Positions 1-9,266 of a DNA stretch of 64,000 nt are shown piece by piece. The stretch spans positions 1,922,001-1,986,000 of the forward strand of contig NZ_CP090004.1 in assembly GCF_021390175.1 (NCBI RefSeq), read 5' to 3'. Made by a program: the position numbers and the translations under genes. The notes beneath the pieces were generated by a model that saw nothing but the letters and a program-made list of their open reading frames with translations, ran no database searches and was not told the DNA's origin. How positions within the stretch are numbered: position 1 is the stretch's first letter; each line of letters opens with the position of its first letter. This DNA comes from Flagellimonas sp. HMM57 (GTDB lineage Bacteria > Bacteroidota > Bacteroidia > Flavobacteriales > Flavobacteriaceae).

Positions 1-161
1 ATCTACTGGGTATTTGTTTTATTGTGGTAAGTTATTCTGAAATTCAAGGAGATAAAAGGCTGGCGAAAGACATCATTGAAAAAGACGTTGACATTTCAAT
101 ACATCAAACAAATCTAAAAGATGAAAATAGTAACACAAATACGTTTTGCAAGACCAGATGA
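1..161 (+). CDS. 3' end of an unidentified gene cut by the window edge
   Basis: Reading from base 3, the plus strand stays open to a TGA at 159-161; the other two plus frames stop within the first 40 bases. The translated piece contains the stretch EIQGDKRLAKDIIEKDV, which reads like ordinary protein, but I cannot assign a family to about 52 residues. It overlaps the start of the following acetyltransferase by 41 nt, which suggests translational coupling if both are real. It could instead be a chance open frame. Confidence 0.35.
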   Translation, partial: LLGICFIVVSYSEIQGDKRLAKDIIEKDVDISIHQTNLKDENSNTNTFCKTR

Positions 162-579
162 TGTTGAAGCTATAATTGATCTTTGCGAAGCTCATGCCAT
201 TTATGAACAATCCAGTTATATCCGAAATGGAAAAAATAGTAAGCTAAAAAAAGACCTGTTCGGCAAAAAGAAAAAGCTGTACTGTCTAGTAGTGGAAAGT
301 AATGACGAGTTGATAGGCTATGCCACATACATGAAGCAGTATGCTACGTGGAGCGCCAACGATTATATTTATATTGATTGCCTTTTCTTGAAAGAGCTTG
401 CAAGAGGCATGGGAGTAGGCAAAAAACTCATGCAGCGAATAAAGGTTGAAGGGGAACAAATGGGTTGTCGAAGAATGGAGTGGCAAACGCCCTACTTTAA
501 TCAAAGTGCGATAAAGTTCTATAACCAAATAGGTGCATCTTCAAAAACAAAAGAGCGGTTTTTTCTCCACCTAGAGTAA
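121..579 (+). CDS. GNAT family N-acetyltransferase
   Basis: A 152-residue protein with the GNAT fold signature. A central beta segment (YIYIDCLFL, near residue 80) runs into the acetyl-CoA pyrophosphate-binding loop ARGMGVGKKLM near residue 95, followed by the C-terminal FYNQIGA motif typical of GNATs near residue 135. The length is normal for a single-domain GNAT. It should transfer an acetyl group from acetyl-CoA to an amine; the substrate cannot be read from sequence. The ATG at 121 lies inside the preceding partial frame. About 280 nt separate it from the next gene, so it is probably not co-transcribed with the AraC regulator. Confidence 0.85.
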   Translation: MKIVTQIRFARPDDVEAIIDLCEAHAIYEQSSYIRNGKNSKLKKDLFGKKKKLYCLVVESNDELIGYATYMKQYATWSANDYIYIDCLFLKELARGMGVGKKLMQRIKVEGEQMGCRRMEWQTPYFNQSAIKFYNQIGASSKTKERFFLHLE

Positions 580-628
580 TGAAAAAATGACTAAAACAAT
601 ACTTTAAAAGTACATCCTCACTACTTGT

Positions 629-679
629 GAAAAATTGAGTTTTTAACTAGTTAAATAAAAATTTAGCGCAACCTTTTTG
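629..679 (+). promoter_or_regulatory. weak copy of the locus promoter motif upstream of the AraC gene
   Basis: The bases at 630-645 (AAAAATTGAGTTTTTA) resemble the motif at 1731, 3321 and 13934. A CTTTTTG ends 34 nt further on, the same spacing as in the better copies, but the TA of the -7 consensus TAnnTTTG is missing. It is listed because the spacing agrees; alone it would not be convincing. Confidence 0.25.
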
Positions 680-859
680 TAGTTTAAACCTCTTGTTACC
701 GTAATATTCTTATGGGATTTTATGCGTAAAAACCTATCAGAAAACTAACAATCAACCTTTTAAACAAGAAGTATCGCTAAATATAGAGATAAATATTACG
801 ACCATTTTTCCACCATAGAATACAGTAAGCCTCCCCAATTTTTTAATGACAAGAACTAT

Positions 860-1684
860 ATGATGCGTTTTGTTACTCCTTTGGGAAACTACGTTTTTGA
901 TGATAATAGTTTGACAATAATCTTTTTTAAAGATGGTGTGGGGGAGCTCCATTGGAAGCACAAAAGTGTTAAGGTCGGAGAAAATAGATTTATAGTGATC
1001 AATCCTAGTTCAGGATGGAAGTATAGCAACGAGAAAGAGGAATATATTGATGTGCTGAGCCTAATCATCTCCGATACCTTTAGGAAACAGCTCAATTTTT
1101 ATAACAATGCTACTATAAAACAGCTATTGGATACTCCTTTTAATCAAATTGATGAAAGCTCTTTCTACATGGAAAGCCCATTGAATGCGGATTACTTTCC
1201 CTCAGGAAAGCTTTTAAAATCCATACATCAACAAAGTACTAATGAAGAATTTAAACTCTTTTCTCCCGAAGAGCTGTCTATAGAAGTTTTACAAAGAATA
1301 TCTGAAGAACAGATAAATGCATACAACCATGTCAGTAAAATAGTAGCAAAGAAAAAGAGTACTCAACTAGAAATATATAGAAGATTGCTGATTGTTTACG
1401 AATACATTCATGACAATATCGCTAATCCCATATCATTTCAAGAGTTAACACTGGAATCATCTTTGTCCAAATATCATCTTTATGAATCCTTCAAAGCTGT
1501 TTACGGCAAGACACCTCATAAATACATAAATTGGCTCAAGGTGACCAAAGCAAAAGAACATCTTGAAGAAGGCTTATTCTCAATAAGCGAGATAGCTGAT
1601 TTGCTTGGATATAGTGATTTATCGGTATTTAGTAAGGTATTCAAAAAGGTATATGGTAAGTCGCCTTCATATTATCAAAAATAA
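860..1684 (+). CDS. AraC family transcriptional regulator
   Basis: A 274-residue protein with a C-terminal AraC/XylS DNA-binding domain (about residues 175-274). The first helix-turn-helix includes SFQELTLESSLSKYHLYESF and the second ISEIADLLGYSDLSVFSKVF, followed by the signature end YGKSPSYYQ. The N-terminal half is probably a ligand-sensing beta domain. The frame is open upstream to 764 and reads plausibly (YYDHFSTIEYSKPPQFF), but has no ATG, GTG or TTG there, so I keep the start at 860 (a second ATG follows at 863). The true N-terminus may be longer through a rare start codon, or the gene may be slightly 5'-truncated. It sits between the acetyltransferase and the hydrolase, and a promoter-like motif recurs around it, so it may regulate this locus. 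Confidence 0.85.
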   Translation: MMRFVTPLGNYVFDDNSLTIIFFKDGVGELHWKHKSVKVGENRFIVINPSSGWKYSNEKEEYIDVLSLIISDTFRKQLNFYNNATIKQLLDTPFNQIDESSFYMESPLNADYFPSGKLLKSIHQQSTNEEFKLFSPEELSIEVLQRISEEQINAYNHVSKIVAKKKSTQLEIYRRLLIVYEYIHDNIANPISFQELTLESSLSKYHLYESFKAVYGKTPHKYINWLKVTKAKEHLEEGLFSISEIADLLGYSDLSVFSKVFKKVYGKSPSYYQK

Positions 1685-1730
1685 CAGTACGTCAATTCTG
1701 CTGAAAGTTTTTATGTAAATGAAAATTCAT

Positions 1731-1780
1731 AAAAACTTGACTTTTTGACAAATCAAAAATGGCACTGTGCTCTTATTTTG
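1731..1780 (+). promoter_or_regulatory. promoter-like motif upstream of the alpha/beta hydrolase
   Basis: AAAAACTTGACTTTTTGACA begins at 1731 and is followed by TTATTTTG at 1773-1780. The last TTG of the upstream block ends at 1747, so the two elements are 25 nt apart. The copies at 3321 and 13934 have the same two-part layout at 25-26 nt. The downstream element approximates the Bacteroidota -7 box TAnnTTTG. The hydrolase ATG lies 50 nt further on. The upstream block may be an activator site rather than a -33 box, since the usual -33 to -7 gap is about 19 nt. Confidence 0.5.
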
Positions 1781-1830
1781 ACCAAGATTTTTGAAACAGC
1801 AATAAATTTCCTGATGAGGCAACAATTTGT

Positions 1831-3171
1831 ATGAGACCGTTCGAGTTCCTTTTATTTTTAGAAGTGTGCCTTGCAATACTTTGGCTAGTTGCGAACAGAA
1901 GAATCAGAAGGAAATCTATTTTGGCAGTTGTACTCCTGATTCCTTTTGGATTGCACTATTACTTGGAAGGAATACGATGGCAAATGTTTTTTGTTTATGG
2001 TATTTCTATAGTGCTTATTGTAGTCAATGTCAACAGATGGAAGAATACGATATTTCGAAAAGTCATATTGATTATGACCTTACTATTTATATTGGTGAGT
2101 GGAACTGTAAGCATTTTGGTTCCTGTTTTTGAGTTTCCAGAACTGGTTTCCAAGTACAGGGTTGGTACTTACAACCTAACACTTAAAGACACAAAAGGGA
2201 AACACAGGGATATTTTGGTAAAATTTTGGTTTCCAGCCAGTCAAGAAACTATAGAACGCAGTAAATATCTTCAAAACCGAGAACGGTCCCTAGATGGATT
2301 AATGGGAATGCCAAATTTTGTATTTGGGCACTTGTCCCTAGTGGAAACAGCTGCCTATTATACTATGGAAGTTATCGAAGGTGCTGCTAAATTTCCATTG
2401 GTCATATATTCACATGGAGCAGCGAGCACTAATTTGGACAACACCGCTTTGCTTCAAGAAATCGCAGGAAATGGATATGTGGTTATGGCCATAGATCATA
2501 ATTTTTCGTTCGAACGCTATGGTCTTGACAAGTCCAATGCCACAACCTTAACTTTTAAAGCCCAAAAAAAGTTCATTCAAGATTTGGTACAAAAAGTGGT
2601 TCCCAACCAAGTGGACGATATTTTGGTTTCACTTCAAAACATCAAGAACAACGATTTTTTCCTCGCCAACCATATCAATTTTGATCAAGTAGTCTTGATG
2701 GGACATTCTTTGGGAGGAACAACTGCTACCGTTGCAGGTCTAGAGGATAAAAATATAAAATCCGTCATCAATGTTGATGGGCCAATAAGTTTAACATCGA
2801 TAGAAACGTTTGATGTTCCGTTGCTGTATATAAGCTCATTTTCCCCTACATTACCCGATGAGGAATTGGAAGAAAAGAATCTCCCAAATGTTAAACTGTA
2901 TCAAAAAATCAAGAAGCTTGAGCTTGATGGTGTGAAAAAAATAATGGAGGAAAATTTTGAGAAATCCCACTGGGTAAGGTTTAAAAATGCAGGTCATATG
3001 GATTTTACGGACCTTCCTTATATAGTGCCCACAATGGCCACAAAAGGATATGACAAAAAGGAGGGTCACGCTTTAAAAAGTAAGGTAATTATCGATTTTT
3101 TGAACTTTAGCGTAAAAGAATCCCACAATTTTATAAAGGAAAAAAACCATTCGCTGGAGTGGATACAATAA
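1831..3171 (+). CDS. membrane-anchored alpha/beta hydrolase (PAF acetylhydrolase-like)
   Basis: A 446-residue protein. The first ~100 residues hold about four hydrophobic segments (near 5-22, 30-46, 50-66 and 75-98), so the enzyme is probably anchored in the inner membrane. The remainder is an alpha/beta hydrolase domain. It has an oxyanion-loop motif YSHGAAS, the nucleophile elbow GHSLGG with Ser at residue 293, and a likely catalytic His at residue 389 in NAGHMDFTD. The overall layout resembles the PAF-acetylhydrolase isoform II/dienelactone hydrolase group, which cleaves esters. The substrate is unknown. It is transcribed alone after the AraC regulator and carries the shared promoter-like motif upstream. 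Confidence 0.8.
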   Translation: MRPFEFLLFLEVCLAILWLVANRRIRRKSILAVVLLIPFGLHYYLEGIRWQMFFVYGISIVLIVVNVNRWKNTIFRKVILIMTLLFILVSGTVSILVPVFEFPELVSKYRVGTYNLTLKDTKGKHRDILVKFWFPASQETIERSKYLQNRERSLDGLMGMPNFVFGHLSLVETAAYYTMEVIEGAAKFPLVIYSHGAASTNLDNTALLQEIAGNGYVVMAIDHNFSFERYGLDKSNATTLTFKAQKKFIQDLVQKVVPNQVDDILVSLQNIKNNDFFLANHINFDQVVLMGHSLGGTTATVAGLEDKNIKSVINVDGPISLTSIETFDVPLLYISSFSPTLPDEELEEKNLPNVKLYQKIKKLELDGVKKIMEENFEKSHWVRFKNAGHMDFTDLPYIVPTMATKGYDKKEGHALKSKVIIDFLNFSVKESHNFIKEKNHSLEWIQ

Positions 3172-3210
3172 CTGCCCACAAATAGGATTCTTTTAAAGAT
3201 TCGTTGTACA

Positions 3211-3232
3211 AAGCATTTAAAAACAAATGCTT
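3211..3232 (+). terminator. weak hairpin after the hydrolase gene
   Basis: AAGCATTT at 3211-3218 and AAATGCTT at 3225-3232 form a perfect 8-bp AT-rich stem 40 nt after the hydrolase stop codon. No T-run follows, so it may be a weak terminator or an RNA 3' stabilising hairpin. Confidence 0.35.
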
Positions 3233-3320
3233 ACAAAGATTTAATGTAAGGTCAAATTAACCTATAGGGTCAGAATAAAAACTTCGTAAAAATTAATTTT
3301 CTGACGAGCTTTTTCAAAAA

Positions 3321-3367
3321 AATTGATTTTTTGACAAACAAGGGTATAGCTTCCGCTTCTAACTTTG
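3321..3367 (+). promoter_or_regulatory. promoter-like motif upstream of the LRR lipoprotein operon
   Basis: AATTGATTTTTTGACAAAC begins at 3321 and a perfect -7 box TAACTTTG occupies 3360-3367, 26 nt after the last TTG of the upstream block. This is the best copy of the motif in this locus. A transcript would start near 3375 and carry a leader of about 345 nt before the first lipoprotein gene. Confidence 0.6.
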
Positions 3368-3720
3368 TAGTCGTCAATATCAACATTAAAGTCTAAATTC
3401 TTATGAAAAAAGACATTTTTTTCTTTTTCTTTCGTAATTATTTTATTCCAAAAACTATAATGCAATCTTTTTACATGGCAATGCACCAGATGTTGCAGCG
3501 CATAGATTTTGTCAAAGACGAGAATCGATTATTTCCATTGGTTCATATGCCCGGTGATTAAGCTGGCGCTATAAACCTATTGCCCAATCGTATGCATCGG
3601 GCACACTTCAGAACACACTTGAAAATGATTTAAAAGAACAATGAGGCATTCTTAAAGATGCCTTACTGAAAGACCTGTGTCAATGTTAACAAAAAAGAAT
3701 TCATTTTTAAACCCAAACTC
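3368..3720 (+). other. long leader before the LRR lipoprotein genes, with a small open frame
   Basis: There is no recognisable gene in this stretch. A 52-codon open frame runs from ATG 3403 to TAA 3561 (start MKKDIFFFFFRNYF, end NRLFPLVHMPGD). A second open piece in another frame ends at a TGA near 3643 (WRYKPIAQSYASGTL). The two could be a decayed gene or chance. The leader may also act in RNA, but I see no strong hairpin. Confidence 0.25.
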
Positions 3721-4716
3721 ATGAAAACCTCACACAAATACGTAAAAAACTTGAGCATTTTATGTTTAAGTCTATTCATACTGGCATCTTGCAGCAAGGA
3801 CGATGACAACGACAATGGTACCGAGATCGGCAAGGAACCCGACAAGGAAGTGGAAAAAAGTGATGCCAAGGCAATCACGGCCTTTAGCTTTTTGGCCGCT
3901 GATAACGAGACACTGTCCGAGGATATACAGGCATCCATAGATAAAGAGGCCAACACGATTACGGCAACCGTTCCTTTTGTAGCAGAAGTAAAGGCACTGA
4001 AACCTACCATTGAACTGTCCGAAAAGGCAACTGTGGACCCCAAGGATGAAGCAGTAGCTGATTTTAGCGAAGCGGTCACCTACACGGTAACGGCCGAGGA
4101 TGGCAGCGAAATGGAATATACCGTTACGGTAACGATAACCGCTCCTACGGAGCGGGAGGTACTGGTTAAACTTTACAACGCTAACCCGGGCAACCGTTTG
4201 GGATGGAATTTAAAGAACGATGACATGTCCAACTGGGAAGGGGTTACCTTGGAGAATGGCAAGGTTACGGAACTAAGACTTTCAGAAAAGGGCCTGACCA
4301 TTTTGCCCAAAGAAATTGGAAGCCTTTCAGAACTAGTGGTCTTATACGTATATGGCAATGGGATAAGCGAGATACCCAAGGAAATAGGGAATCTTGAAAA
4401 TCTTGAAATATTGTCAATAGGGAAAAATTTTCTGAGTACGGTACCAAACGAAATATGGAATCTTAGAATGCTCAAAGAACTGTTTATAACTCAAACAAGA
4501 ATCAGTAGCATTCCCCCTGATATTGAAAACTTAACAAATCTTGAACGCCTTGTCTTAAGTAACAACAGGATCAGTAGCATTCCCAGGGAAATAGGTAACC
4601 TTACCAAACTTTGGTCTTTTTTAGTAGACCGAAATCGCTTGGATACAATTCCTAAGGAGATATGTGACCTGAACCTCCCAAGTTTTAGTATTGGAAATGC
4701 AGTTTGTGAAGAATAA
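3721..4716 (+). CDS. surface lipoprotein with DUF5018-like module and LRRs (paralogue 1 of 6)
   Basis: A 331-residue predicted lipoprotein. The signal peptide ends in the lipobox LASC with Cys at residue 24. It is followed by SKDDD, which matches the lipoprotein export signal that sends Bacteroidota lipoproteins to the cell surface. Residues ~45-140 form one DUF5018-like beta module (ITAFSFLAADNETLS through YTVTAEDGS). A linker with WNLKNDDMSNWEG leads into about five 23-residue leucine-rich repeats of the type LPKEIGSLxxLxxL. A C-terminal cap, IPKEICDL, ends in CEE. It is the shortest of the six paralogues. The next gene follows after 28 nt, so the six probably form one operon. Adhesion or recognition is an inference from LRR surface proteins. 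Confidence 0.8.
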   Translation: MKTSHKYVKNLSILCLSLFILASCSKDDDNDNGTEIGKEPDKEVEKSDAKAITAFSFLAADNETLSEDIQASIDKEANTITATVPFVAEVKALKPTIELSEKATVDPKDEAVADFSEAVTYTVTAEDGSEMEYTVTVTITAPTEREVLVKLYNANPGNRLGWNLKNDDMSNWEGVTLENGKVTELRLSEKGLTILPKEIGSLSELVVLYVYGNGISEIPKEIGNLENLEILSIGKNFLSTVPNEIWNLRMLKELFITQTRISSIPPDIENLTNLERLVLSNNRISSIPREIGNLTKLWSFLVDRNRLDTIPKEICDLNLPSFSIGNAVCEE

Positions 4717-4744
4717 AGATTAATGTATAAACAACATAAAACAT

Positions 4745-6340
4745 ATGAACACATATATCAAAAAAACAGGCATTTTGTTTCTGGTCCTTTTTGTACTGGC
4801 CTCCTGTAGCAGTGATGACAACAATGATGGCGGTGGTGAGACCGAAGAAGAACTGAGCGATGCCAAGACGATTATTTCCTTTGTTTTTTTGGCAAGCGAT
4901 AATGAAGTGCTGTCGCAGGACTTTGAAGGTATCATCGATGAAGATAACAAGACGGTAGAAGTAACCCTTCCTTCAGAAACGGATGTGTCTGCCTTGAGCC
5001 CTACCATAGAGATTTCCGAAAATGCCACGGTAAGCCCAACAGGCGCGGATGGTATTGATTTTACGAAAACCGTTGCCTATACGATTACGGCTGAGGATGG
5101 CACTTCCGTAACATATAATGTCACAATAATGGAGATGTTGTCGGCAAAAGAAGTATTGACCCATATTTATGAGGCCAACCCGAACAACACGCTCAACTGG
5201 GATTTGGAAGATGGGGACATCTCCAGCTGGGAAGGGATCACCTTGTCGGATAGTGGGATTTCCAGACTAAATATATACAATAAGGGAATCAATACGCTTC
5301 CTGCCGTTATAGGGGACCTCGTAACATTGGATACATTGTTTATTCAGGAAGATGAATTAAGTTCAGTGCCTCCCGAAATAGGAAAACTCCAAAACCTTAA
5401 AGCGCTCTATTTTGACTCTAAGCAATTAAGCGAATTACCCGCCGAAATAGCAGAGCTGTCCAATTTGAAAGCGTTTTACCTATACGCAGAGGAATTCACT
5501 GCTTTTCCCGAAGAGATAACGAAACTAAAAAACCTAGAGGAACTTTGGTTAAGGGACAGTCGGGTAGAAAGCTTGCCAACTGCTATTGGGGATTTGACAA
5601 ACCTAAAGGTGTTGAATTTTGCTAACAATTCATTGACCGGTCTTCCATCGGAAATAGGGCAACTGCAAAACCTTAGGGAGCTTAACCTTTACGACAATGG
5701 AATCCAAGAACTCCCGAACGAGCTTTGGAGTTTGGGCCAATTGGAAGACTTGGACTTGGGGGTGAATCCATTGTCCAATGTACCCGACGGGATAGCCAAC
5801 TTAAAGGGAAGCCTACAAATCTTGAATTTGTTCAGAACCCGTTTAACCAGTTTCCCTACGGGAGTTACCAGTCTAGAAAACCTAAGGGAACTGAGAATGC
5901 ACTCAAATAGTATAAATGAAATACCGGCCGAAGTGGAAAACCTAAGTTCCATAGAGCTACTTGCGCTTTCCTATAATTCATTTACCACACTTCCACCAGA
6001 GATAGGAAACTTGACAACGCTTGTTTATTTATCTGTAGGGGATAATAACAATCTCACCAGTTTGCCAAAGGAAATCGGGAATCTTACTAATCTTGAAGAG
6101 TTCAGTGTACAGTTAAGCAATATAACTACGCTTCCTGTAGAAATAGGAAGTCTGGTAAACCTTAAGAAACTGTATCTGAGTTTTAACAAAATCAGTGAGT
6201 TGCCTTCGGAGATGGGCAAGCTTACCAACCTAGAAAAACTCTATTTAGGCGGTAACCAGATAACCAGCATTCCCAAAGAAATCTGTGATTTGGATATTGA
6301 TGACTTCCAAAAGGACGACGAGGCCATCTGCGAAGAGTAG
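4745..6340 (+). CDS. surface lipoprotein with DUF5018-like module and LRRs (paralogue 2 of 6)
   Basis: A 531-residue paralogue of the preceding gene. The lipobox LASC has Cys at residue 21, followed by SSDDN. One DUF5018-like module spans about residues 38-130. The linker motif WDLEDGDISSWEG precedes about 14 LRR units (for example LPSEIGQLQNLREL), giving one of the longest solenoids in the cluster. The C-terminal cap IPKEICDLDIDDF ends in ICEE, and its two Cys could form a capping disulphide. Some repeats depart from the consensus near the N-terminal side (ELSSVPPEIGKL, EFTAFPEEITKL), so diversification has occurred between repeats. It lies 28 nt after paralogue 1 and 29 nt before paralogue 3. 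Confidence 0.8.
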   Translation: MNTYIKKTGILFLVLFVLASCSSDDNNDGGGETEEELSDAKTIISFVFLASDNEVLSQDFEGIIDEDNKTVEVTLPSETDVSALSPTIEISENATVSPTGADGIDFTKTVAYTITAEDGTSVTYNVTIMEMLSAKEVLTHIYEANPNNTLNWDLEDGDISSWEGITLSDSGISRLNIYNKGINTLPAVIGDLVTLDTLFIQEDELSSVPPEIGKLQNLKALYFDSKQLSELPAEIAELSNLKAFYLYAEEFTAFPEEITKLKNLEELWLRDSRVESLPTAIGDLTNLKVLNFANNSLTGLPSEIGQLQNLRELNLYDNGIQELPNELWSLGQLEDLDLGVNPLSNVPDGIANLKGSLQILNLFRTRLTSFPTGVTSLENLRELRMHSNSINEIPAEVENLSSIELLALSYNSFTTLPPEIGNLTTLVYLSVGDNNNLTSLPKEIGNLTNLEEFSVQLSNITTLPVEIGSLVNLKKLYLSFNKISELPSEMGKLTNLEKLYLGGNQITSIPKEICDLDIDDFQKDDEAICEE

Positions 6341-6369
6341 CGATCAATAGACAATACAGAATAAACAGC

Positions 6370-7686
6370 ATGAAACATATAGAATTACATATTAAAAAAA
6401 TAGGCATTTTATTTTTGAGTCTTTTCGTACTAGCTGCTTGCAGCAAGGATGATGAGAACGACAATAACGGTGGCGACACGAAAAAAAGCGAAGCTAAGGA
6501 AATCACGGAATTTGCCTTTTTAATGTCTGATAACGAATCGTTTTCCAAGGATGTTCCAGGCACAATAGATGGCAATACCAAGACTATTAGGGCACGTGTT
6601 CCTAATGCGGCTGATCTTTCAAGTCTTACGCCCACGATCAAAGTATCTGTTGGGGCAACCATAGACCCAAAGGACAAAGTAACTGTAGACTTTAGCGAGG
6701 AAGTTACCTATACTGTAACGGCAGAGGATGGCAGTACAGCAAAATATGTTGTTGAAATCGACAGAATGCTATCGGAGCGGGATGCCTTGGCTGCAATTTA
6801 CAATGCAAACCCAGAAAATACGTTGGGCTGGGATTTAGAAAAGGAACCTTCTGACTGGTCTGGGGTTATTATGGAAGGTGGCAAAGTGGTAGGTCTTGGA
6901 TTGGGCCTGAGCAACTTGCTTACGCTACCTATTTCAATCGGTGACCTAGAGAACTTAACAGAACTGTCTGTTTCAGGAAATACGATAGCATCGGTTCCCT
7001 TGGAAATAGGCAACTTGACCAACCTTAAAAGCTTGAATTTGACGAATAATGGGTTCACATCCATTCCTGCAGAACTGGGCAACCTATCAAATCTAGAAGA
7101 GCTGTACTTAAGCAGCAATGCGCTCAAGGATATTCCTGTAGAACTGGGCAACTTGGAAAAGCTGGAAGAATTGTTTTTACCAAATAATTTCTTGACCAAT
7201 CTCCCTGTTGAGCTTGGCAACTTGATAAATCTAAAGAAATTGTTTGTTAGCAATAACCCATTGTCGACCATCCCTGGCGAACTGGGCAACTTGGAGAACT
7301 TAACAGAACTGTTGTTGTTCGACAATACCTTAACGACCCTTCCTGACGAACTGGGCAACCTTTCAAAACTGGAGATTTTAAGATTAAGTGGAAATTCCTT
7401 GACCAGTTTTCCTGTTGCGCTGACCAACTTGGAAAATCTTCAAGAACTGTCCTTACGCAAAAATTCCTTGACATCTTTACCATCAGAAATAGAAAACCTC
7501 ACCAATTTAATAGAATTGTATCTAAGTGATAATTCCTTGGCCTCGTTGCCTTCTGAAATCGGGAACCTGTCCAATCTAAAAGAACTATGGATTCTAGGTA
7601 ATCCCTTGACCGCTATACCGAAAGAAATCTGTGCTCTGGATCTTGATGAGCTAAGGAAGGACGATACCCAAGTCTGCGAAGAATAA
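6370..7686 (+). CDS. surface lipoprotein with DUF5018-like module and LRRs (paralogue 3 of 6)
   Basis: A 438-residue paralogue. The lipobox LAAC has Cys at residue 24 and SKDDEND follows, fitting the surface-export signal. One DUF5018-like module spans about residues 43-130. A WDLEKEPSDWSG linker then leads into about ten very regular LRRs, many reading LPxELGNLxNLxxL, and the C-cap IPKEICALDLDEL ending in VCEE. This solenoid is more uniform than that of paralogue 2, suggesting recent repeat amplification or conversion. Several repeats use EL rather than EI after the proline. The function is unknown; a binding role at the cell surface is inferred. Confidence 0.8.
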   Translation: MKHIELHIKKIGILFLSLFVLAACSKDDENDNNGGDTKKSEAKEITEFAFLMSDNESFSKDVPGTIDGNTKTIRARVPNAADLSSLTPTIKVSVGATIDPKDKVTVDFSEEVTYTVTAEDGSTAKYVVEIDRMLSERDALAAIYNANPENTLGWDLEKEPSDWSGVIMEGGKVVGLGLGLSNLLTLPISIGDLENLTELSVSGNTIASVPLEIGNLTNLKSLNLTNNGFTSIPAELGNLSNLEELYLSSNALKDIPVELGNLEKLEELFLPNNFLTNLPVELGNLINLKKLFVSNNPLSTIPGELGNLENLTELLLFDNTLTTLPDELGNLSKLEILRLSGNSLTSFPVALTNLENLQELSLRKNSLTSLPSEIENLTNLIELYLSDNSLASLPSEIGNLSNLKELWILGNPLTAIPKEICALDLDELRKDDTQVCEE

Positions 7687-7737
7687 CAAAACTCCAACTC
7701 TAAACCATAAACAGAAAAACAATTCAAATATCCAAAG

Positions 7738-9237
7738 ATGAAAAAGTTAAGCCTATTATTTTTAAGCCTGTTCGTACTGGCCGCTTGCAGCAAGGACGAT
7801 GACAACAACAATGGAACGGACGGAAGCAGTGACACAGAGATTACCTCGTTCACTTTTTTGGCAACCGACCATGAGGGTCTTTCCGAAGACGTAAAGGCCA
7901 CGATAGACAAGGGAAATAAGACCATAAAGGCAGAGCTACCCTCGAATGTCGATATCAAGACGCTCAAACCGACCATAACGGTATCGGAAGGAGCGAGCGT
8001 TAGCCCAAAGGACAAAGCTGAGACAGACTTTAGCGAAGCGGTCACCTATACGGTCACCGCGGAGGACGGCAGCGAGGCGAAATATACGGTCACGGTGACC
8101 TTGGGGAAATCAAGTGCCAAGGCGATTGCCTCCTTCAAGTTTTTGGCGAGCGACAATGATGCCCTTTCAGAAGATATCGAAGCAGATATCGATGAAGAGG
8201 ACAAGACCATCACAATCGTGATATCTTCCGAGACCGACGTAACGGCATTGAAGCCTACCATAACAATATCGGATAAGGCCGAGGTAGATCCAGTGGAAAA
8301 GGTTGCAACGGACTTTACAAACGAAGTGACCTATACCGTAACGGCCGAAGATGGTTCCAAGGCGGAATATACAGCTGCTACCGCACTGACGGAAAGAGAG
8401 GCCCTTATGGCATTTGGAAGGGCAAACCCTAATTTAGGGTGGAGTTTTGACCCCTCTATAACCAGGTGGTCAGGTGTTGGAGTCAATGATGAAGGAAAGG
8501 TACGATCGCTCAGTTTTCCTTATACTTCGAGAAATATAGCGGCCATTCCTCCAGAGATTAAATATCTCCCCAACTTGGAATCTATTTTTATAGTCAATGC
8601 ATCTTTGAGCAGTGTGCCCAAAGAGATAGGGGAGTTGAAAAACCTAAAATCCTTAACGATTGCCCAAACTAATATCGATGCGATTCCAACCGAAATAGGA
8701 AACCTAAAAAACTTGACCGAGTTGAGTATTTCGGACAACAAAATAACGGAAATCCCGTCGAGCATTGGTAATCTTACCAATTTGGAAACACTCTTTTTTG
8801 GCGGAAACCTGATAACCAATTTCACGGAAGAGATTACACAATTAAAAAACCTCACCATATTAGGGTTTGGAAGTTCCGACATGGAGACTTTCCCTGAGGG
8901 GATAACCCAAATGACAAACCTGACCAGTTTGAATATCACTGAAAGCAGTATCGAGAGCTTATCAGACGAAATAGGCAATCTTGTCAATTTGACCCGATTG
9001 GACCTTAGGGAGAACAAGATAAAGGCAATACCGGCTTCCGTAGGTAGCCTTACCAATTTGGAAGACTTGATTTTGCATTTCAACCAAATTGCGGAGCTCC
9101 CCAGAGAGATAGGTAATTTATCGAAACTGGAGGCATTTCTTATTCAAGGTAACCCAGTCACCACAATCCCAAAGGAAATCTGTGCTTTGAACATCGAAGA
9201 TTTCCAGAAAGATGCTAACCAAGTTTGTGAGCAGTAG
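7738..9237 (+). CDS. surface lipoprotein with two DUF5018-like modules and LRRs (paralogue 4 of 6)
   Basis: A 499-residue paralogue with a short signal peptide (lipobox LAAC, Cys at residue 17, then SKDDDNNN). It carries two DUF5018-like modules in tandem, about residues 33-120 and 125-210, each ending in YTVTAEDGS. The second is followed by an unusually short linker with TRWSGVGV. About nine LRR units follow, some degenerate (ITNFTEEITQL, IESLSDEIGNL). The C-cap IPKEICALNIEDF ends in VCEQ instead of CEE. Module duplication distinguishes it from paralogues 1-3. It starts 51 nt after paralogue 3 and ends 29 nt before paralogue 5, in the same orientation. Confidence 0.8.
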   Translation: MKKLSLLFLSLFVLAACSKDDDNNNGTDGSSDTEITSFTFLATDHEGLSEDVKATIDKGNKTIKAELPSNVDIKTLKPTITVSEGASVSPKDKAETDFSEAVTYTVTAEDGSEAKYTVTVTLGKSSAKAIASFKFLASDNDALSEDIEADIDEEDKTITIVISSETDVTALKPTITISDKAEVDPVEKVATDFTNEVTYTVTAEDGSKAEYTAATALTEREALMAFGRANPNLGWSFDPSITRWSGVGVNDEGKVRSLSFPYTSRNIAAIPPEIKYLPNLESIFIVNASLSSVPKEIGELKNLKSLTIAQTNIDAIPTEIGNLKNLTELSISDNKITEIPSSIGNLTNLETLFFGGNLITNFTEEITQLKNLTILGFGSSDMETFPEGITQMTNLTSLNITESSIESLSDEIGNLVNLTRLDLRENKIKAIPASVGSLTNLEDLILHFNQIAELPREIGNLSKLEAFLIQGNPVTTIPKEICALNIEDFQKDANQVCEQ

Positions 9238-9266
9238 TAGCCCCAAAATAAGACATATACTCAAAG

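Noticed and set aside
1827..2132. 101-codon plus-strand frame overlapping the hydrolase start
   Set aside because: It lies in another frame of the hydrolase's membrane region and reads as Cys/Tyr-rich noise; the hydrolase frame has motifs and a full-length domain.
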